A DNA stretch of 64,000 bases from UBA1563 sp041671545 (GTDB taxonomy: Bacteria > Bacteroidota > Ignavibacteria > Ignavibacteriales > Ignavibacteriaceae): positions 1 to 64,000 of the forward strand of contig JBAZBI010000013.1 in NCBI GenBank assembly GCA_041671545.1. Direction: 5' to 3'. The notes beneath the pieces are model-generated. The model did no database searches. It was not told the DNA's origin and saw nothing but the letters and a program-made list of their open reading frames with translations. Below, piece by piece: positions 9,456 to 18,710 of this stretch. Both the position numbers and the translations under genes were made by a program. Each line of letters starts with the position of its first letter. The first letter of the stretch is position 1.

Positions 9456-9932
9456 ATGGCGTTCAAAATGATGAAAAAACAATTTTTAATAACATCTGTG
9501 CTTTTTATTTTAGCATGCATGTCCTTTCAATCTTGCAAAAAGGATGAAGTAACGGCTCCGGACACACCCGCGGCAACAACCTCATTTACATGGAAAGAAA
9601 ATGCCGGGGCATTAATAACAGCAGACTCTGCGTATTGGACAACATGGAGTACCGGGACAGGTATTAGAGCTTATAAAGGCGGAATGCAAAATTTTTTCGA
9701 GATAAATTGGGCTTCAGTAAACAATACTTCTCTAGGCGCTAAAGCATTAAATCCAAATAATGGCGATTTTACTTTTTTGAAAAGTACAGATAGCTATGAT
9801 ATTTCTTCTAATCAAAACTTAAATGTTACTGCATTTACAAACAATAAACTTTCCGGTAACTTTACATTTGCAGTTAAGGGTGGATCAATTACTTCAATAG
9901 AAGCTACGTTTACTGAATTGACTAAAAAATAA
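9456..9932 (+). CDS. Small lipoprotein (DUF6252-like)
   Basis: The 158-residue product begins with a lipoprotein signal peptide ending in SFQSC, followed by KKDE, so the cysteine near residue 27 should be lipidated. The mature part contains FTWKENAGALITADSAYW and a beta-rich tail, resembling small Bacteroidota lipoproteins of the DUF6252 type; I am not certain of the family. ATG codons at 9456, 9468 and 9471 are all possible starts, each leaving a usable signal peptide. It precedes the ELWxxDGT-repeat protein by 12 bases and is probably co-transcribed with it. Function unknown. Confidence 0.75.
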   Translation: MAFKMMKKQFLITSVLFILACMSFQSCKKDEVTAPDTPAATTSFTWKENAGALITADSAYWTTWSTGTGIRAYKGGMQNFFEINWASVNNTSLGAKALNPNNGDFTFLKSTDSYDISSNQNLNVTAFTNNKLSGNFTFAVKGGSITSIEATFTELTKK

Positions 9933-9944
9933 AAAGAAGATAAA

Positions 9945-11552
9945 ATGAAAACAAAAATAAATTTATTAATTATGTTGCTTGCTATGAACTGCTTGAGCAA
10001 TAATTTAAATGCACAAACCGGTCCGGCATTATTTAAAGACCTAAATCCAGGAGCCGGCAATGCAGACCCTGAAAAATTTACGAGTGTAAACGGAACGATG
10101 TATTTCATTACATGGTCCAGAAATCCTACTTATATCCGTCAGTTATGGAAATCGGATGGAACTGTAGCAAATACTGTGATGATAAAAGACAATTTAGTTA
10201 CCGGCGCTATTGGAGATGCAGTTATGTTCAGGGGAAATGTGAACAACACTTTATATTATTCTGTGAATACTTCCGGGGCAACTGCAGGATTTACTACTTT
10301 ATTATGGAAAACCGATGGTTCGACCCCAGTACTGGTGGATACACTTAAGCATCCTGGCCTACCTAATTATGGAGGAGGATATCCAGTTGGATTTACAGTT
10401 GTTGGGAACAAATTATTTTTTAATATGTGGAAGGATAACGGACGCGAACTTTGGGTGAGCGATGGGACTGCAGCAGGTACTTTTGAAGTGATTGATCTGC
10501 TTCCCGGAGATAATGGCGGAGGTGTAAAATTAGGTGGAGTAGCAGCAAATCCAATGGTTGCTTACAATGGGAAAGTATATTTTCAAGGCGGCACAAAACT
10601 GGGTTCTTATGAATTTTACTCAAGTGATGGCACCGCTGCCGGAACTACTCTTGTTAAAGATGGTGTTTATTACCCCCAGAATTTTATTGTTTATAAAAAT
10701 GAACTGTATTTTGGAACTGGTTCAGAAGGTGAAGAGTTATGGAAAACAGATGGCACTACCGCCGGAACCGTAAAAATTGCAACTTGTCCTTTTGGAAAAT
10801 CCAAAGTAATTATATTTAAAAATCAGTTGTTTTTTACTTCGAGTAACAACGTCTGGAAAAGCGATGGAACAACCGAAGGAACAGTGTTAGTTCAAAGCGC
10901 TGTAGGTCAAATTACCGGTGCGAATAACGATTATTTTTTTACAAGTAAAGTAAAATCCCTTCCCGTACCACCTTATATTGGATACGATTACTGGAGATCT
11001 GACGGTACTGCTGACGGTACAGTCGCTGTTTCGACTGACGCCGGTAGCGGAACTTCTTTTGTTGTATTAAATAATAAAATGTACAATACATCGGGAGCAA
11101 CAGGAATATGGGAAACAGATGGTACGGAAGCTGGAACAAAGAACATTATCACCGGTTATACCGGCATTCCGTTTGTCTTTAATAATACGGTTTTCTTTTC
11201 AAAGACTGAGCAAGCCACCGGAATTGAATTATGGTATTATAATCCGGGTTTAACATCCGTCGATGGACGTAACACAAACCGATTGCCGTCAGCATACACA
11301 CTCCAACAAAATTATCCCAATCCGTTTAATCCCACTACAAATATTGAATTTCAAATTCCACAAAGCGGATTTGTAACACTGAAAGTTTTTGATGTTTTGG
11401 GAAGAGAAATTACAACATTGGTGAACGAAGAACAAAAGGCGGGAAGTTATTCTGTTCAGTTCAATGCCGCGAAACTTGCAAGCGGAATGTATTTCTACAA
11501 ATTACAAGCGGGGAACAATATTGAAACGAAACGAATGCTTTTAATGAAATAA
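9945..11552 (+). CDS. ELWxxDGT-repeat secreted protein with T9SS sorting domain
   Basis: The 535-residue protein has a signal peptide (MKTKINLL... to NAQ, about 1-24), then about eight repeats of the form ELWKSDGTxxGTxLVKD spanning residues 35-435, which probably form a beta-propeller-like structure. The last 90 residues are a type A T9SS sorting domain (LQQNYPNPFNPTTNIEFQ ... KRMLLMK), so it is expected to cross the outer membrane by T9SS and stay on the surface or be released. The binding partner is unknown. It lies between a small lipoprotein and another T9SS cargo gene, behind a two-component pair. Confidence 0.88.
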   Translation: MKTKINLLIMLLAMNCLSNNLNAQTGPALFKDLNPGAGNADPEKFTSVNGTMYFITWSRNPTYIRQLWKSDGTVANTVMIKDNLVTGAIGDAVMFRGNVNNTLYYSVNTSGATAGFTTLLWKTDGSTPVLVDTLKHPGLPNYGGGYPVGFTVVGNKLFFNMWKDNGRELWVSDGTAAGTFEVIDLLPGDNGGGVKLGGVAANPMVAYNGKVYFQGGTKLGSYEFYSSDGTAAGTTLVKDGVYYPQNFIVYKNELYFGTGSEGEELWKTDGTTAGTVKIATCPFGKSKVIIFKNQLFFTSSNNVWKSDGTTEGTVLVQSAVGQITGANNDYFFTSKVKSLPVPPYIGYDYWRSDGTADGTVAVSTDAGSGTSFVVLNNKMYNTSGATGIWETDGTEAGTKNIITGYTGIPFVFNNTVFFSKTEQATGIELWYYNPGLTSVDGRNTNRLPSAYTLQQNYPNPFNPTTNIEFQIPQSGFVTLKVFDVLGREITTLVNEEQKAGSYSVQFNAAKLASGMYFYKLQAGNNIETKRMLLMK

Positions 11553-11578
11553 TATCATCATATAACATTGGAGTCATA

Positions 11579-12715
11579 ATGAAACAATCTCTTACCCTCA
11601 TTCTTTTCTTATTCATCCAAATCAGTTATGGTCAGTCTGTAAGTCTGGTTTCAACCTACGCAACAGGCATTACAAGCCCATCAGGACTTGATTTTGACAG
11701 CAACGGAAATTTATTTGTTGCACAAGGAGGAACTTCTATAATAAAAATTACTCCTTCAGGGACTCAGACTACTTTTGCATCTGGATTTGGTAATATACAA
11801 GAACTAAAGATTGATGCCGCTAATAACATTTTTGCCGCTGATCAAACAAATAGTAAGGTAACAAAAATTGATGCACAGGGAAATCAAACAGTAATTGCCT
11901 CCCAGAGCGGTTACCATTATGTTGGTCTCGATTTAGATGCAACCGGTAATGTTTATACATATTCCGGGTCGACAGCACAAATACCACATATTCTGAGTTT
12001 TACCGGCACTTCATATTCTGAATTGACCTATGGCGGAACTATGCCTTATGCCGGAAATGGTATTGCTCTTGATGCTAACGGATTACTCTATGTTGCGAGT
12101 GATCAGGGACTTGCAAAGACAAATTCTACCGGAACCGTTACTATTATTGCAGCAGGTTTATTAGGTGCCGATTGTGAAGTTGATCCTTCAGGTAATATTT
12201 TTCTTACAACGTTTGGTAATAATGTCATAAAAAAGGTTGACCTTCAGGGAACCATTACCGTTTTTGCAGGTACTGGAACTAAAGGCACCGTAGATGGCTC
12301 ATTGACAACTGCTCAGTTCTCACAACCCAATTATCTCTGTCTGCGCAATGGCGATATGTATATTTCTGATAGATCGTCAGGAAATATTAGGAAAATTTCT
12401 AGTGTATATACTACAACATTCGTTGATAATAATTTAAATCAAGATCTACCTCAACAATTTTCGCTTTCGCAAAATTATCCTAATCCATTTAATCCTACAA
12501 CAAGTATCGAATTTCAAATTCCGCAAAGCGGATTTGTTACGTTGAATATTTTTGATGTTCTTGGAAAAGAAGCCGCAACATTAGTGAATGAAGAAAAAAA
12601 TGCGGGAAGTTATTCGGTTAATTTTGATGCGTCATATCTTTCAAGCGGTATTTATTTCTACACACTGAAGACAAATAATTTTATTCAAACAAAGAAAATG
12701 ATTTTGCTGAGATAG
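11579..12715 (+). CDS. NHL-like beta-propeller secreted protein with T9SS sorting domain
   Basis: The 378-residue protein has a short signal peptide (about 1-19, ending YGQ) followed by strand repeats such as GLDFDSNGNLFVAQGG and LDANGLLYVASDQGL, the pattern of NHL/SMP-30 type propellers (about 25-285). Its C-terminus is a T9SS sorting domain (LSQNYPNPFNPTTSIEFQIP, ending KKMILLR). Its sorting domain is close to that of the preceding gene product over IEFQIPQSGFVTL. ATG is preceded by TTGGAG. It starts 26 bases after the ELWxxDGT gene and ends before a strong terminator, so the two probably share a transcript. Confidence 0.87.
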   Translation: MKQSLTLILFLFIQISYGQSVSLVSTYATGITSPSGLDFDSNGNLFVAQGGTSIIKITPSGTQTTFASGFGNIQELKIDAANNIFAADQTNSKVTKIDAQGNQTVIASQSGYHYVGLDLDATGNVYTYSGSTAQIPHILSFTGTSYSELTYGGTMPYAGNGIALDANGLLYVASDQGLAKTNSTGTVTIIAAGLLGADCEVDPSGNIFLTTFGNNVIKKVDLQGTITVFAGTGTKGTVDGSLTTAQFSQPNYLCLRNGDMYISDRSSGNIRKISSVYTTTFVDNNLNQDLPQQFSLSQNYPNPFNPTTSIEFQIPQSGFVTLNIFDVLGKEAATLVNEEKNAGSYSVNFDASYLSSGIYFYTLKTNNFIQTKKMILLR

Positions 12716-12728
12716 GAGAGTATTTTGT

Positions 12729-12760
12729 AAGGTCGAGATGAAAGTCTCGACCTTGTTTTT
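12729..12760 (+). terminator. Rho-independent terminator
   Basis: AAGGTCGAGA (12729-12738) and TCTCGACCTT (12745-12754) form a perfect 10-base stem with a 6-base loop, followed by GTTTTT. It lies 13 bases after the stop codon of the NHL-like gene. Confidence 0.9.
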
Positions 12761-12770
12761 CTCAGTTTAC

Positions 12771-12851
12771 CGAAAAAAACATTTACCGAAACTTCAAGTC
12801 CACAACAAGATGACGGCTGTAAAGAAAGCTATTCCGCACAACATAATTTAA
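12771..12851 (+). pseudogene. 3' fragment of a LuxR-family response regulator
   Basis: The segment aligns to the end of the regulator gene at about 9109-9189. The last 17 codons read HNKMTAVKKAIPHNII plus stop, against HNKMTAVKKAIKHKII plus stop in the intact gene. One base is missing in the ACCGAAAC stretch, so the upstream part is out of frame, and nothing of the receiver domain remains. Similarity continues past the stop codon into AAATACGGCATTT (12884-12896). It is the remnant of a duplicated kinase-regulator module. The rest of the gap to 13098 holds only AT-rich leader sequence. Confidence 0.75.
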
Positions 12852-13098
12852 TTGCTTCTCTCATTACTCTCCTCCCCGTTACAAAATACGGCATTTGTCT
12901 TATTTCCATTTTCTTCCTTTTCCTCTAATTTTATTTCGGAAGCAAAATTACTGTTTTGATGTAGGTATGTCTCATAAGTACAAAAGGCATCGCTAGCCGG
13001 GTTATTTAATCTACCCAAAAACAATTTCGTTCCCCAAAAGGAAAGTGATACTAATTAAATAACCTAACCTTTAACCACAAGCTTAAAGAGGAAAACTT

Positions 13099-14139
13099 AT
13101 GAAACGTTTAATGGAAAAAATAATTTTATCCGTGATTTGCACTTTTACAATTTCAACAAGCTATGCGCAGCCCAAGTTTACAAGCGCGGATATGCCAAAT
13201 GTTGGAGATCAGGATACGCTTGCGTACCTGGTCTATTATGGTATCACTAACAATCTTGAGACCGAAACAGGAAATGGTTATACCTGGGATTTTTCTTCTT
13301 TACCTTTTAGTGTGTATCCAAATTTTATTCAAATTGACTCATTCCGAATCAAACAGCACAGTGTTAGCGCGCCTTATACCAATGCAACAATTGAAGAATA
13401 CGTATTTAGCTCTGGTACTGAAGATGTAAATCTTTTTAGCTATGGTAATGACACATTGTATATACATAGATTAGGAAGCGCTTCAAGTGGTTGGGCTTTA
13501 GGTCCGATCGCAAGTATTGCATTCCCAATTACATTTAGCAATTCCTCTATAATAAATTCAAATATCTACACCGGTGCAATTCTAGTGGGCGAAAGAAAAA
13601 CCACAACTTTATATGATGGCTTTGGAACTTTACAAATGCCTAACGGTAAATCCTACTCCAATGTTTTTAGAATTAAAAAAATCGAGAGAGATACAAGCTA
13701 TGTCGTAAATACAGTAACAACATCTACAAGCTATATTTGGTATAAACAGGGTGGACAGGTACCACTATTGCGTCTGACTTACTCAGGCGTATTAAACCTC
13801 TATTTTGTCTATGGAAGCAAGTCCAATAATACTACTACAGGGGTTAATGAGAGACAAAATGACCGGACTGTTCTCGGAACATTTGAGCTTTCGCAGAATT
13901 ATCCAAATCCATTTAATCCAAGCACAACAATTAGTTGGCAGATGGCAGCAAGCAGTTACGTTACATTAAAAGTGTACGATGTGCTCGGTAAAGAAGTTGC
14001 AACTTTAGCAAATAATGAATTTGAAGCCGGACGTCACTCTATAAATTTTGATGCATCCAATCTTTCGAGTGGGATGTATTTTTACGAATTAAGAGCGGGA
14101 AATTTTACGCAAATGAAAAAGATGCTGCTGATGAAATAA
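13099..14139 (+). CDS. Secreted protein with T9SS sorting domain, function unknown
   Basis: The 346-residue protein has a signal peptide (about 1-24, ending SYAQ). Residues 25-250 are not recognised; they are beta-rich and aromatic, with no cysteines and no known catalytic motif. The last 85 residues form a T9SS type A sorting domain (LSQNYPNPFNPSTTISWQ ... KKMLLMK). AGAGGAAAAC precedes the ATG. It is transcribed behind the regulator fragment and followed directly by a long palindromic repeat that probably ends the transcript. Confidence 0.82.
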   Translation: MKRLMEKIILSVICTFTISTSYAQPKFTSADMPNVGDQDTLAYLVYYGITNNLETETGNGYTWDFSSLPFSVYPNFIQIDSFRIKQHSVSAPYTNATIEEYVFSSGTEDVNLFSYGNDTLYIHRLGSASSGWALGPIASIAFPITFSNSSIINSNIYTGAILVGERKTTTLYDGFGTLQMPNGKSYSNVFRIKKIERDTSYVVNTVTTSTSYIWYKQGGQVPLLRLTYSGVLNLYFVYGSKSNNTTTGVNERQNDRTVLGTFELSQNYPNPFNPSTTISWQMAASSYVTLKVYDVLGKEVATLANNEFEAGRHSINFDASNLSSGMYFYELRAGNFTQMKKMLLMK

Positions 14140-14142
14140 AAA

Positions 14143-14211
14143 GACCTCACCCTTAGTCCCTCCCCTTTCCGCCAACGTGGACAAGCCCAAGGAGAGGGAA
14201 ACAGGGAGGTC
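14143..14211. repeat. Long palindromic intergenic repeat, copy 1 of 2
   Basis: Outer arms GACCTC (14143-14148) and GAGGTC (14206-14211) and inner arms CCCTCCCCTT (14158-14167) and AAGGAGAGGG (14189-14198, one mismatch) fold into one hairpin with a TTTCCGCCAACG-containing tip. A second copy at 28681-28749 also lies a few bases after the stop codon of a T9SS cargo gene. It is non-coding and MITE-like, and may act as a terminator. Confidence 0.75.
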
Positions 14212-14270
14212 AAAAGAGGACTAACTTGGTTACTAAACTATTTATTGATGAAGTTATGAAAAATTAAAAA

Positions 14271-14296
14271 CAGAGCGTTGCGCACAACGTCTTTAC
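14271..14296. repeat. GTAGAG-type small palindrome (divergent copy)
   Basis: CGTTG and CAACG arms around CGCA, inside CAGAG...TCTTTAC, resemble the hairpin at 29319-29346, with which it shares the ending CGTCTTTAC. A run of nine C (14328-14336) followed by eight A lies just downstream. The remainder of the gap to 14540 is AT-rich, with no gene or clear promoter. Confidence 0.45.
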
Positions 14297-14540
14297 AGCT
14301 TTATCCTTCATGATATAGCTGATGATGCCCCCCCCCAAAAAAAATATTTCAAATCCTTACCAGCACATCTCATTTATCATCTTAACTTCACGACTGAAAA
14401 AATATTTGCATTTGCGTTACGCATTTTTTATTAGGATATTTATCCACGAAATATTTCTTAAATAGATTTTTTTCAGACTTGAATTCTTCAACCAGATTAT
14501 TGTATCGTAACATCAATCAAATATTAAATTAATTTATTAA

Positions 14541-17500
14541 ATGAATCGCTTCATTTCTTTCTTTTTCATCTTTATCTTTTATTGTCTCCAAGGCATTAGT
14601 ATGCCTCAGGTAGTAAAAGAAAAAAATAATTCACCCAAAGATATATCTGCATTTGCAAAGATAATGCTGAAAGAATTTACTCCCAATGACGGTCTTCCGC
14701 AAAGTTCCATTATGGCTATGACCTCAGATAAATTAGGACGGCTGTGGATCGGTACACAGGATGGAGCTGCGTGTTACAACGGGCGTAAATGGACAGTGGT
14801 TGATCTTCCGAACAGAAACAATTCCAATTACATTCAATCTATGTATGCGGCGGATGACAGTTCAATCTGGATAAGCGCAAACAGGGGGCAGGTGCACAGA
14901 TTCAAAAATGGAAAGTGGCAATCCTTTGATACTTCTAACGGTTTGGCTAGTACAATTGTTTATAGTATTAAAGAATCTAATGATAAAAATGGGAAGAAAA
15001 TAATCTGGTTCGGAACGAACAGAGGTGTTTCGAAATACTCAAAGGGGAAGTGGGAAACATTTAATTCGAGAAACAGTAAGTTGACATCCGACATCATTAA
15101 TGACATTTGTATTTCAAGGGATGGTTCCCTCTGGTTCGCAACCGGCAAAGGTGTCTCCCTTTATTCGGGAGGAAACTTTCATGATTTTCTCCTCCCTCAA
15201 GAACTTTCCGGTACAAATATTAACAGGATTATCCAGGGGAAAGATGGTGCATTTTGGTTCGGAGGAAATGGTTTCCTTGGTAAATATAAAGATAGAAACT
15301 GGACTTTGATTACAATAAAAGGACTTAAAACAGGTAGCCGATTAACAGCTTTGTTTGAAAGCAGTGCCGGTGATTTCTGGATAGGAACTGAAACGGGAAT
15401 CATGTCGATTCCCTCAAGTGGGGATACAGATTCCTCCACACAAATAAGAGAATTCTATTCGGGGACAGATTTTGCAAATAAAATGGGAAGTATTTTTTGT
15501 ATACATGAATCAAACGCCGGAGTAATATGGTTTGGAACATTGCTTGGGTTGTATCGGTATATTCCCGGGAAATGGGTTTCATTAAATGAGCAGACAGGTT
15601 TGCCTGGAACCCCTGTTACCTATATTTATGAAAGCCACGACGGTAGTTATTTCTTCGGAACTCCCAGAGGATTTTTGCAGTACGGAGATGGCAAATGGAA
15701 AATATTTAATGATAAATCAGGTCTCACAAATAATTTTGTGAAGGCTGTAATTAAATCAAAAGACGGTGCACTTTGGGTTGGAACTTTAGGGGGAGGAGTT
15801 AACCGGTTTTATAATGGTCGATGGAAAATATTTGATACCCACAATGGACTTACTGATAACCGTGTTTATTCCATCATTCAATCGGATGACGGGGCAATGT
15901 GGTTTTCAACGGCCAAGGGAGTGTCAAAATATTTTAATAATAAATGGGTTACTTTTACCACTGCTGACGGTCTTGCAAGCAATCAGGTTATGTCTTTGTT
16001 TCAATCAAAAGACGGCTCGGTTTGGTTTGGTACGCGTTCAGGTCTTTCACGATTGCATCTTGGACGATGGGATACTTTTTCTACAGAAAATAGTCCCGGG
16101 AAAATGGTTATTCAGAGCATAAACAGTTCTTCAGATGGTAATCTTTGGTTTGGAACTTTCAGCGGTGGTATTTACCGGTTTGATCCGAAAACTTTAATCT
16201 GGAAAACATATACCGACGCCACTTCACCGGCATTGGCAAATAATGTTCTTTACCAGGAGGAAGAAGACCGGGCAGGGAGGCTGTATTTTTTAACTAATAA
16301 AGGAGTTACCCGGATTTCGCCCGCTGAATTTAATTTCCCGGATAAAGAAAAGTCTCCGGAAGTATTTACTATGGAAGACGGGCTGGCAAGTAATGAAGGT
16401 ATGGTAAGAGCTTCTATTGTTGATTCTAAAGGAAGAATTTGGGTAGGTACTACAAAAGGAGTCTCTTATTTTGATCCTGCGGCTGAAATTCAGGACACGA
16501 TGAAAAAACGTCTTTTGATTGAAAACGTATCCATTCAGAATTCTCCAGGCAAATTTCAGATGGATGATGGAATAACGTTAGCATACTATCAGAATAATCT
16601 CTCATTTGAATTTGCACTCCTTTCTTTTTTTAAGGAATCGAATTCCTTATACCGGACACAATTAGAACCTTATGAGTCATCTCCTTCGGGCTGGACAAAT
16701 CTCTATACTAAAGGATATACGAATCTTTCCCCGGGGAAATACAAGTTCCTTGTCTGGGGAAAAGATTATGCCGGGAATGTTAGCGGTCCAACTGAATTTC
16801 ATTTTATAATCCAACCTCCTTTCTGGATGGAATGGTGGTTTATCGGTTTTCTCTTTCTAATATTTTTAGGCATTATTTATTTGAGCATAAGATTTATTAC
16901 AACTCAAAAATTAAAAAAACAATTAGCGCTGTTAGAACGACAGAAATTAATAGAACATGAACGGGGAAGAATTTCAAAGGACATGCATGATACTGTTGGT
17001 TCCAGCTTAACGCGTATTGCCATCTTAAGCGATCGTGTAGGAAAACAAGTAAAGGAGCAAAGTCCGTCGAATGATAAACAAGCAGCAATACAAGACGGGA
17101 CTGAATTAATAGGAACCACCGCAAGAGAAGTAATTGATACCATGAATGAAATTATATGGTCTCTTAGTCCAAAGCAGGATAATCTTGAAAGCCTTATCAA
17201 TTATACAAGACACTTCATTAATTCAATGTTTGAAGATATTGCGATTCGGTACACACTTGATATTCACGAGTTAGTTCCAAACATTGAGTTGGGTCCCGAC
17301 TTTAGAAGAAATGTGTTTCTTATAATTAAAGAAATTATCAACAACATTGTAAAACATTCATCTGCTTCAAATGTATCGTTATCTATTTCTTTGTCGGAAG
17401 GTAATCTTAATTTTGTAGCAGTTGATGATGGAGTAGGGATTGTTGAATCATCATCCATTGATAAAAGAACAGGATTTGGATTAAAGAATATGAGAGAGAG

Positions 17501-17600
17501 AGCGGATTCAATAGGAGCCAAACTAGAAATCGAATCCATTCTTAATCACGGCACTACAATACGTGTTTGTGCTCCTCTCCAAACATTTCCACCCATTTGA
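14541..17600 (+). CDS. Two-component regulator-propeller sensor histidine kinase
   Basis: The 1019-residue kinase has a signal peptide (about 1-20) and about twelve Reg_prop repeats (W-x-G-T and D-G-x-x-W-F-G patterns, about 45-650) forming a periplasmic propeller. These are followed by a Y_Y_Y domain (about 700-760), one membrane helix (about 766-787), HisKA_3 with phospho-acceptor His near 815 (SKDMHDTVGSSLTR) and HATPase_c (VDDGVGI, GFGLKNMRERA). The layout is that of hybrid two-component systems of gut Bacteroidota but without a fused regulator: the partner is the separate gene 58 bases downstream. The ligand is unknown. ATG at 14541 has no Shine-Dalgarno sequence. Confidence 0.92.
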   Translation: MNRFISFFFIFIFYCLQGISMPQVVKEKNNSPKDISAFAKIMLKEFTPNDGLPQSSIMAMTSDKLGRLWIGTQDGAACYNGRKWTVVDLPNRNNSNYIQSMYAADDSSIWISANRGQVHRFKNGKWQSFDTSNGLASTIVYSIKESNDKNGKKIIWFGTNRGVSKYSKGKWETFNSRNSKLTSDIINDICISRDGSLWFATGKGVSLYSGGNFHDFLLPQELSGTNINRIIQGKDGAFWFGGNGFLGKYKDRNWTLITIKGLKTGSRLTALFESSAGDFWIGTETGIMSIPSSGDTDSSTQIREFYSGTDFANKMGSIFCIHESNAGVIWFGTLLGLYRYIPGKWVSLNEQTGLPGTPVTYIYESHDGSYFFGTPRGFLQYGDGKWKIFNDKSGLTNNFVKAVIKSKDGALWVGTLGGGVNRFYNGRWKIFDTHNGLTDNRVYSIIQSDDGAMWFSTAKGVSKYFNNKWVTFTTADGLASNQVMSLFQSKDGSVWFGTRSGLSRLHLGRWDTFSTENSPGKMVIQSINSSSDGNLWFGTFSGGIYRFDPKTLIWKTYTDATSPALANNVLYQEEEDRAGRLYFLTNKGVTRISPAEFNFPDKEKSPEVFTMEDGLASNEGMVRASIVDSKGRIWVGTTKGVSYFDPAAEIQDTMKKRLLIENVSIQNSPGKFQMDDGITLAYYQNNLSFEFALLSFFKESNSLYRTQLEPYESSPSGWTNLYTKGYTNLSPGKYKFLVWGKDYAGNVSGPTEFHFIIQPPFWMEWWFIGFLFLIFLGIIYLSIRFITTQKLKKQLALLERQKLIEHERGRISKDMHDTVGSSLTRIAILSDRVGKQVKEQSPSNDKQAAIQDGTELIGTTAREVIDTMNEIIWSLSPKQDNLESLINYTRHFINSMFEDIAIRYTLDIHELVPNIELGPDFRRNVFLIIKEIINNIVKHSSASNVSLSISLSEGNLNFVAVDDGVGIVESSSIDKRTGFGLKNMRERADSIGAKLEIESILNHGTTIRVCAPLQTFPPI

Positions 17601-17658
17601 GGTATTGTCGTTGTATTTTTAAAGTATATTTTCACAAATAAAGATTTAGGGATTTATT

Positions 17659-18300
17659 TTGGATAACATAAGTGTTGTAATTGTAGAAGATGATGATCTT
17701 ATCCGCGAAGGAATGGCAAACATAATAGATGAACAATCCGGTTATAGATGTTCCGGTTCATTCTCCAACGGTGAAGCTCTGCTTGAAAAGATTAATTTGA
17801 TTAATCCTAAAATTGTTTTGATGGATATTGGACTTCCCGGGATGAATGGTATTGAATGCCTGCGACAAATTAGACAAAACTCACAAAATATATTAGTAAT
17901 TATGTTAACAGTTTTTGAAGATGATGAAAGGGTTTTTGAATCAATTATTGCAGGGGCAGATGGATATTTGTTAAAAAAAACCACCCCGCCCAAAATTATT
18001 GATGCGTTAAACGATGTGTTAAACGGCGGCGCCCCAATGAGCAATCAAATAGCAAAACGTGTTCTTGATAATTTTAGAATGACCCCCGGTATAGATGAAA
18101 CTCAAAGTTTATCTAAAAGAGAAAAAGAAATTCTTGACCTCCTCTCAAAAGGGTTTACACATAAGCAAATAGCCGAAAATATATTTATCAGTCCTGAAAC
18201 AGTCCGGGGGCACTTGAAAAATATTTACAAAAAACTCCAGGTTCATTCGAAGACGGAAGCTGTAAGCAAAGCCTTTCAATTAAAGAAACTATTTAGATAA
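17659..18300 (+). CDS. LuxR/NarL-family response regulator
   Basis: The 213-residue regulator has a receiver with phospho-acceptor Asp near 56 (LMDIGLPGMNG), MLTVFEDDE and YLLKKT switch residues, and a LuxR-type DNA-binding domain (about 148-210) with LSKREKEILDLLSKG and ETVRGHLKNIYKKLQVHSKTEA. It pairs with the propeller kinase upstream. Start is TTG with TTTAGGG eight bases ahead; no ATG gives a complete receiver. It resembles the regulator at 8536-9189 throughout, so the two pairs are paralogous. Confidence 0.91.
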   Translation: MDNISVVIVEDDDLIREGMANIIDEQSGYRCSGSFSNGEALLEKINLINPKIVLMDIGLPGMNGIECLRQIRQNSQNILVIMLTVFEDDERVFESIIAGADGYLLKKTTPPKIIDALNDVLNGGAPMSNQIAKRVLDNFRMTPGIDETQSLSKREKEILDLLSKGFTHKQIAENIFISPETVRGHLKNIYKKLQVHSKTEAVSKAFQLKKLFR

Positions 18301-18710
18301 CACAACTTTAGTAAAAGATTATATTGCATAGCTACTAAGCTTTCAACCGGAGTGAATATCCGGGTAAATCTGTTAGAATGATCTCCAAATATGCGTTTAT
18401 AAGGGATTTGCCCCAATTAAAATTAAGCTTTCCCACTCATTGCGTTCATCCTTGGCACGTGAATTAATAAACCCCACAACTACGAAATAATATTATTTCA
18501 ACATGCTGTCGGGTGACTTTGCTGTACTTAATCTCAGTTTGCGTATATCGGGTTGCGTCACTGCACCTTCTTTAAAAACACCTCATTTGTGGCGTTGTAC
18601 ATTCACATCTCTGAATATAAGTTTGTATCAATAAAAGCGCGGCTCACTTTTTCTATTACGTAAAGTAAATATCCGGAGAGTTGTTCGGTAAAAAAATAAT
18701 AGGAGTCAAC
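18301..18710. other. Gene-free stretch, promoter region of the VGGxF-repeat genes
   Basis: I see no gene, RNA or strong hairpin in these 410 bases. The only clear signal is the ribosome site AGGAG at 18701-18705 in front of ATG 18711. The stretch presumably holds the promoter for the following secreted-protein genes; no operator could be recognised. Confidence 0.5.

Noticed and set aside
9812..10108. Minus-strand frame across the lipoprotein and ELWxxDGT genes
   Set aside because: It spans the junction of two plus-strand genes, both with signal peptides, and has no feature of its own.
14328..14344. C9-A8 homopolymer run as a phase-variation switch
   Set aside because: It lies about 200 bases before the kinase start and in no coding sequence; length change could at most alter promoter spacing, with no supporting sign.
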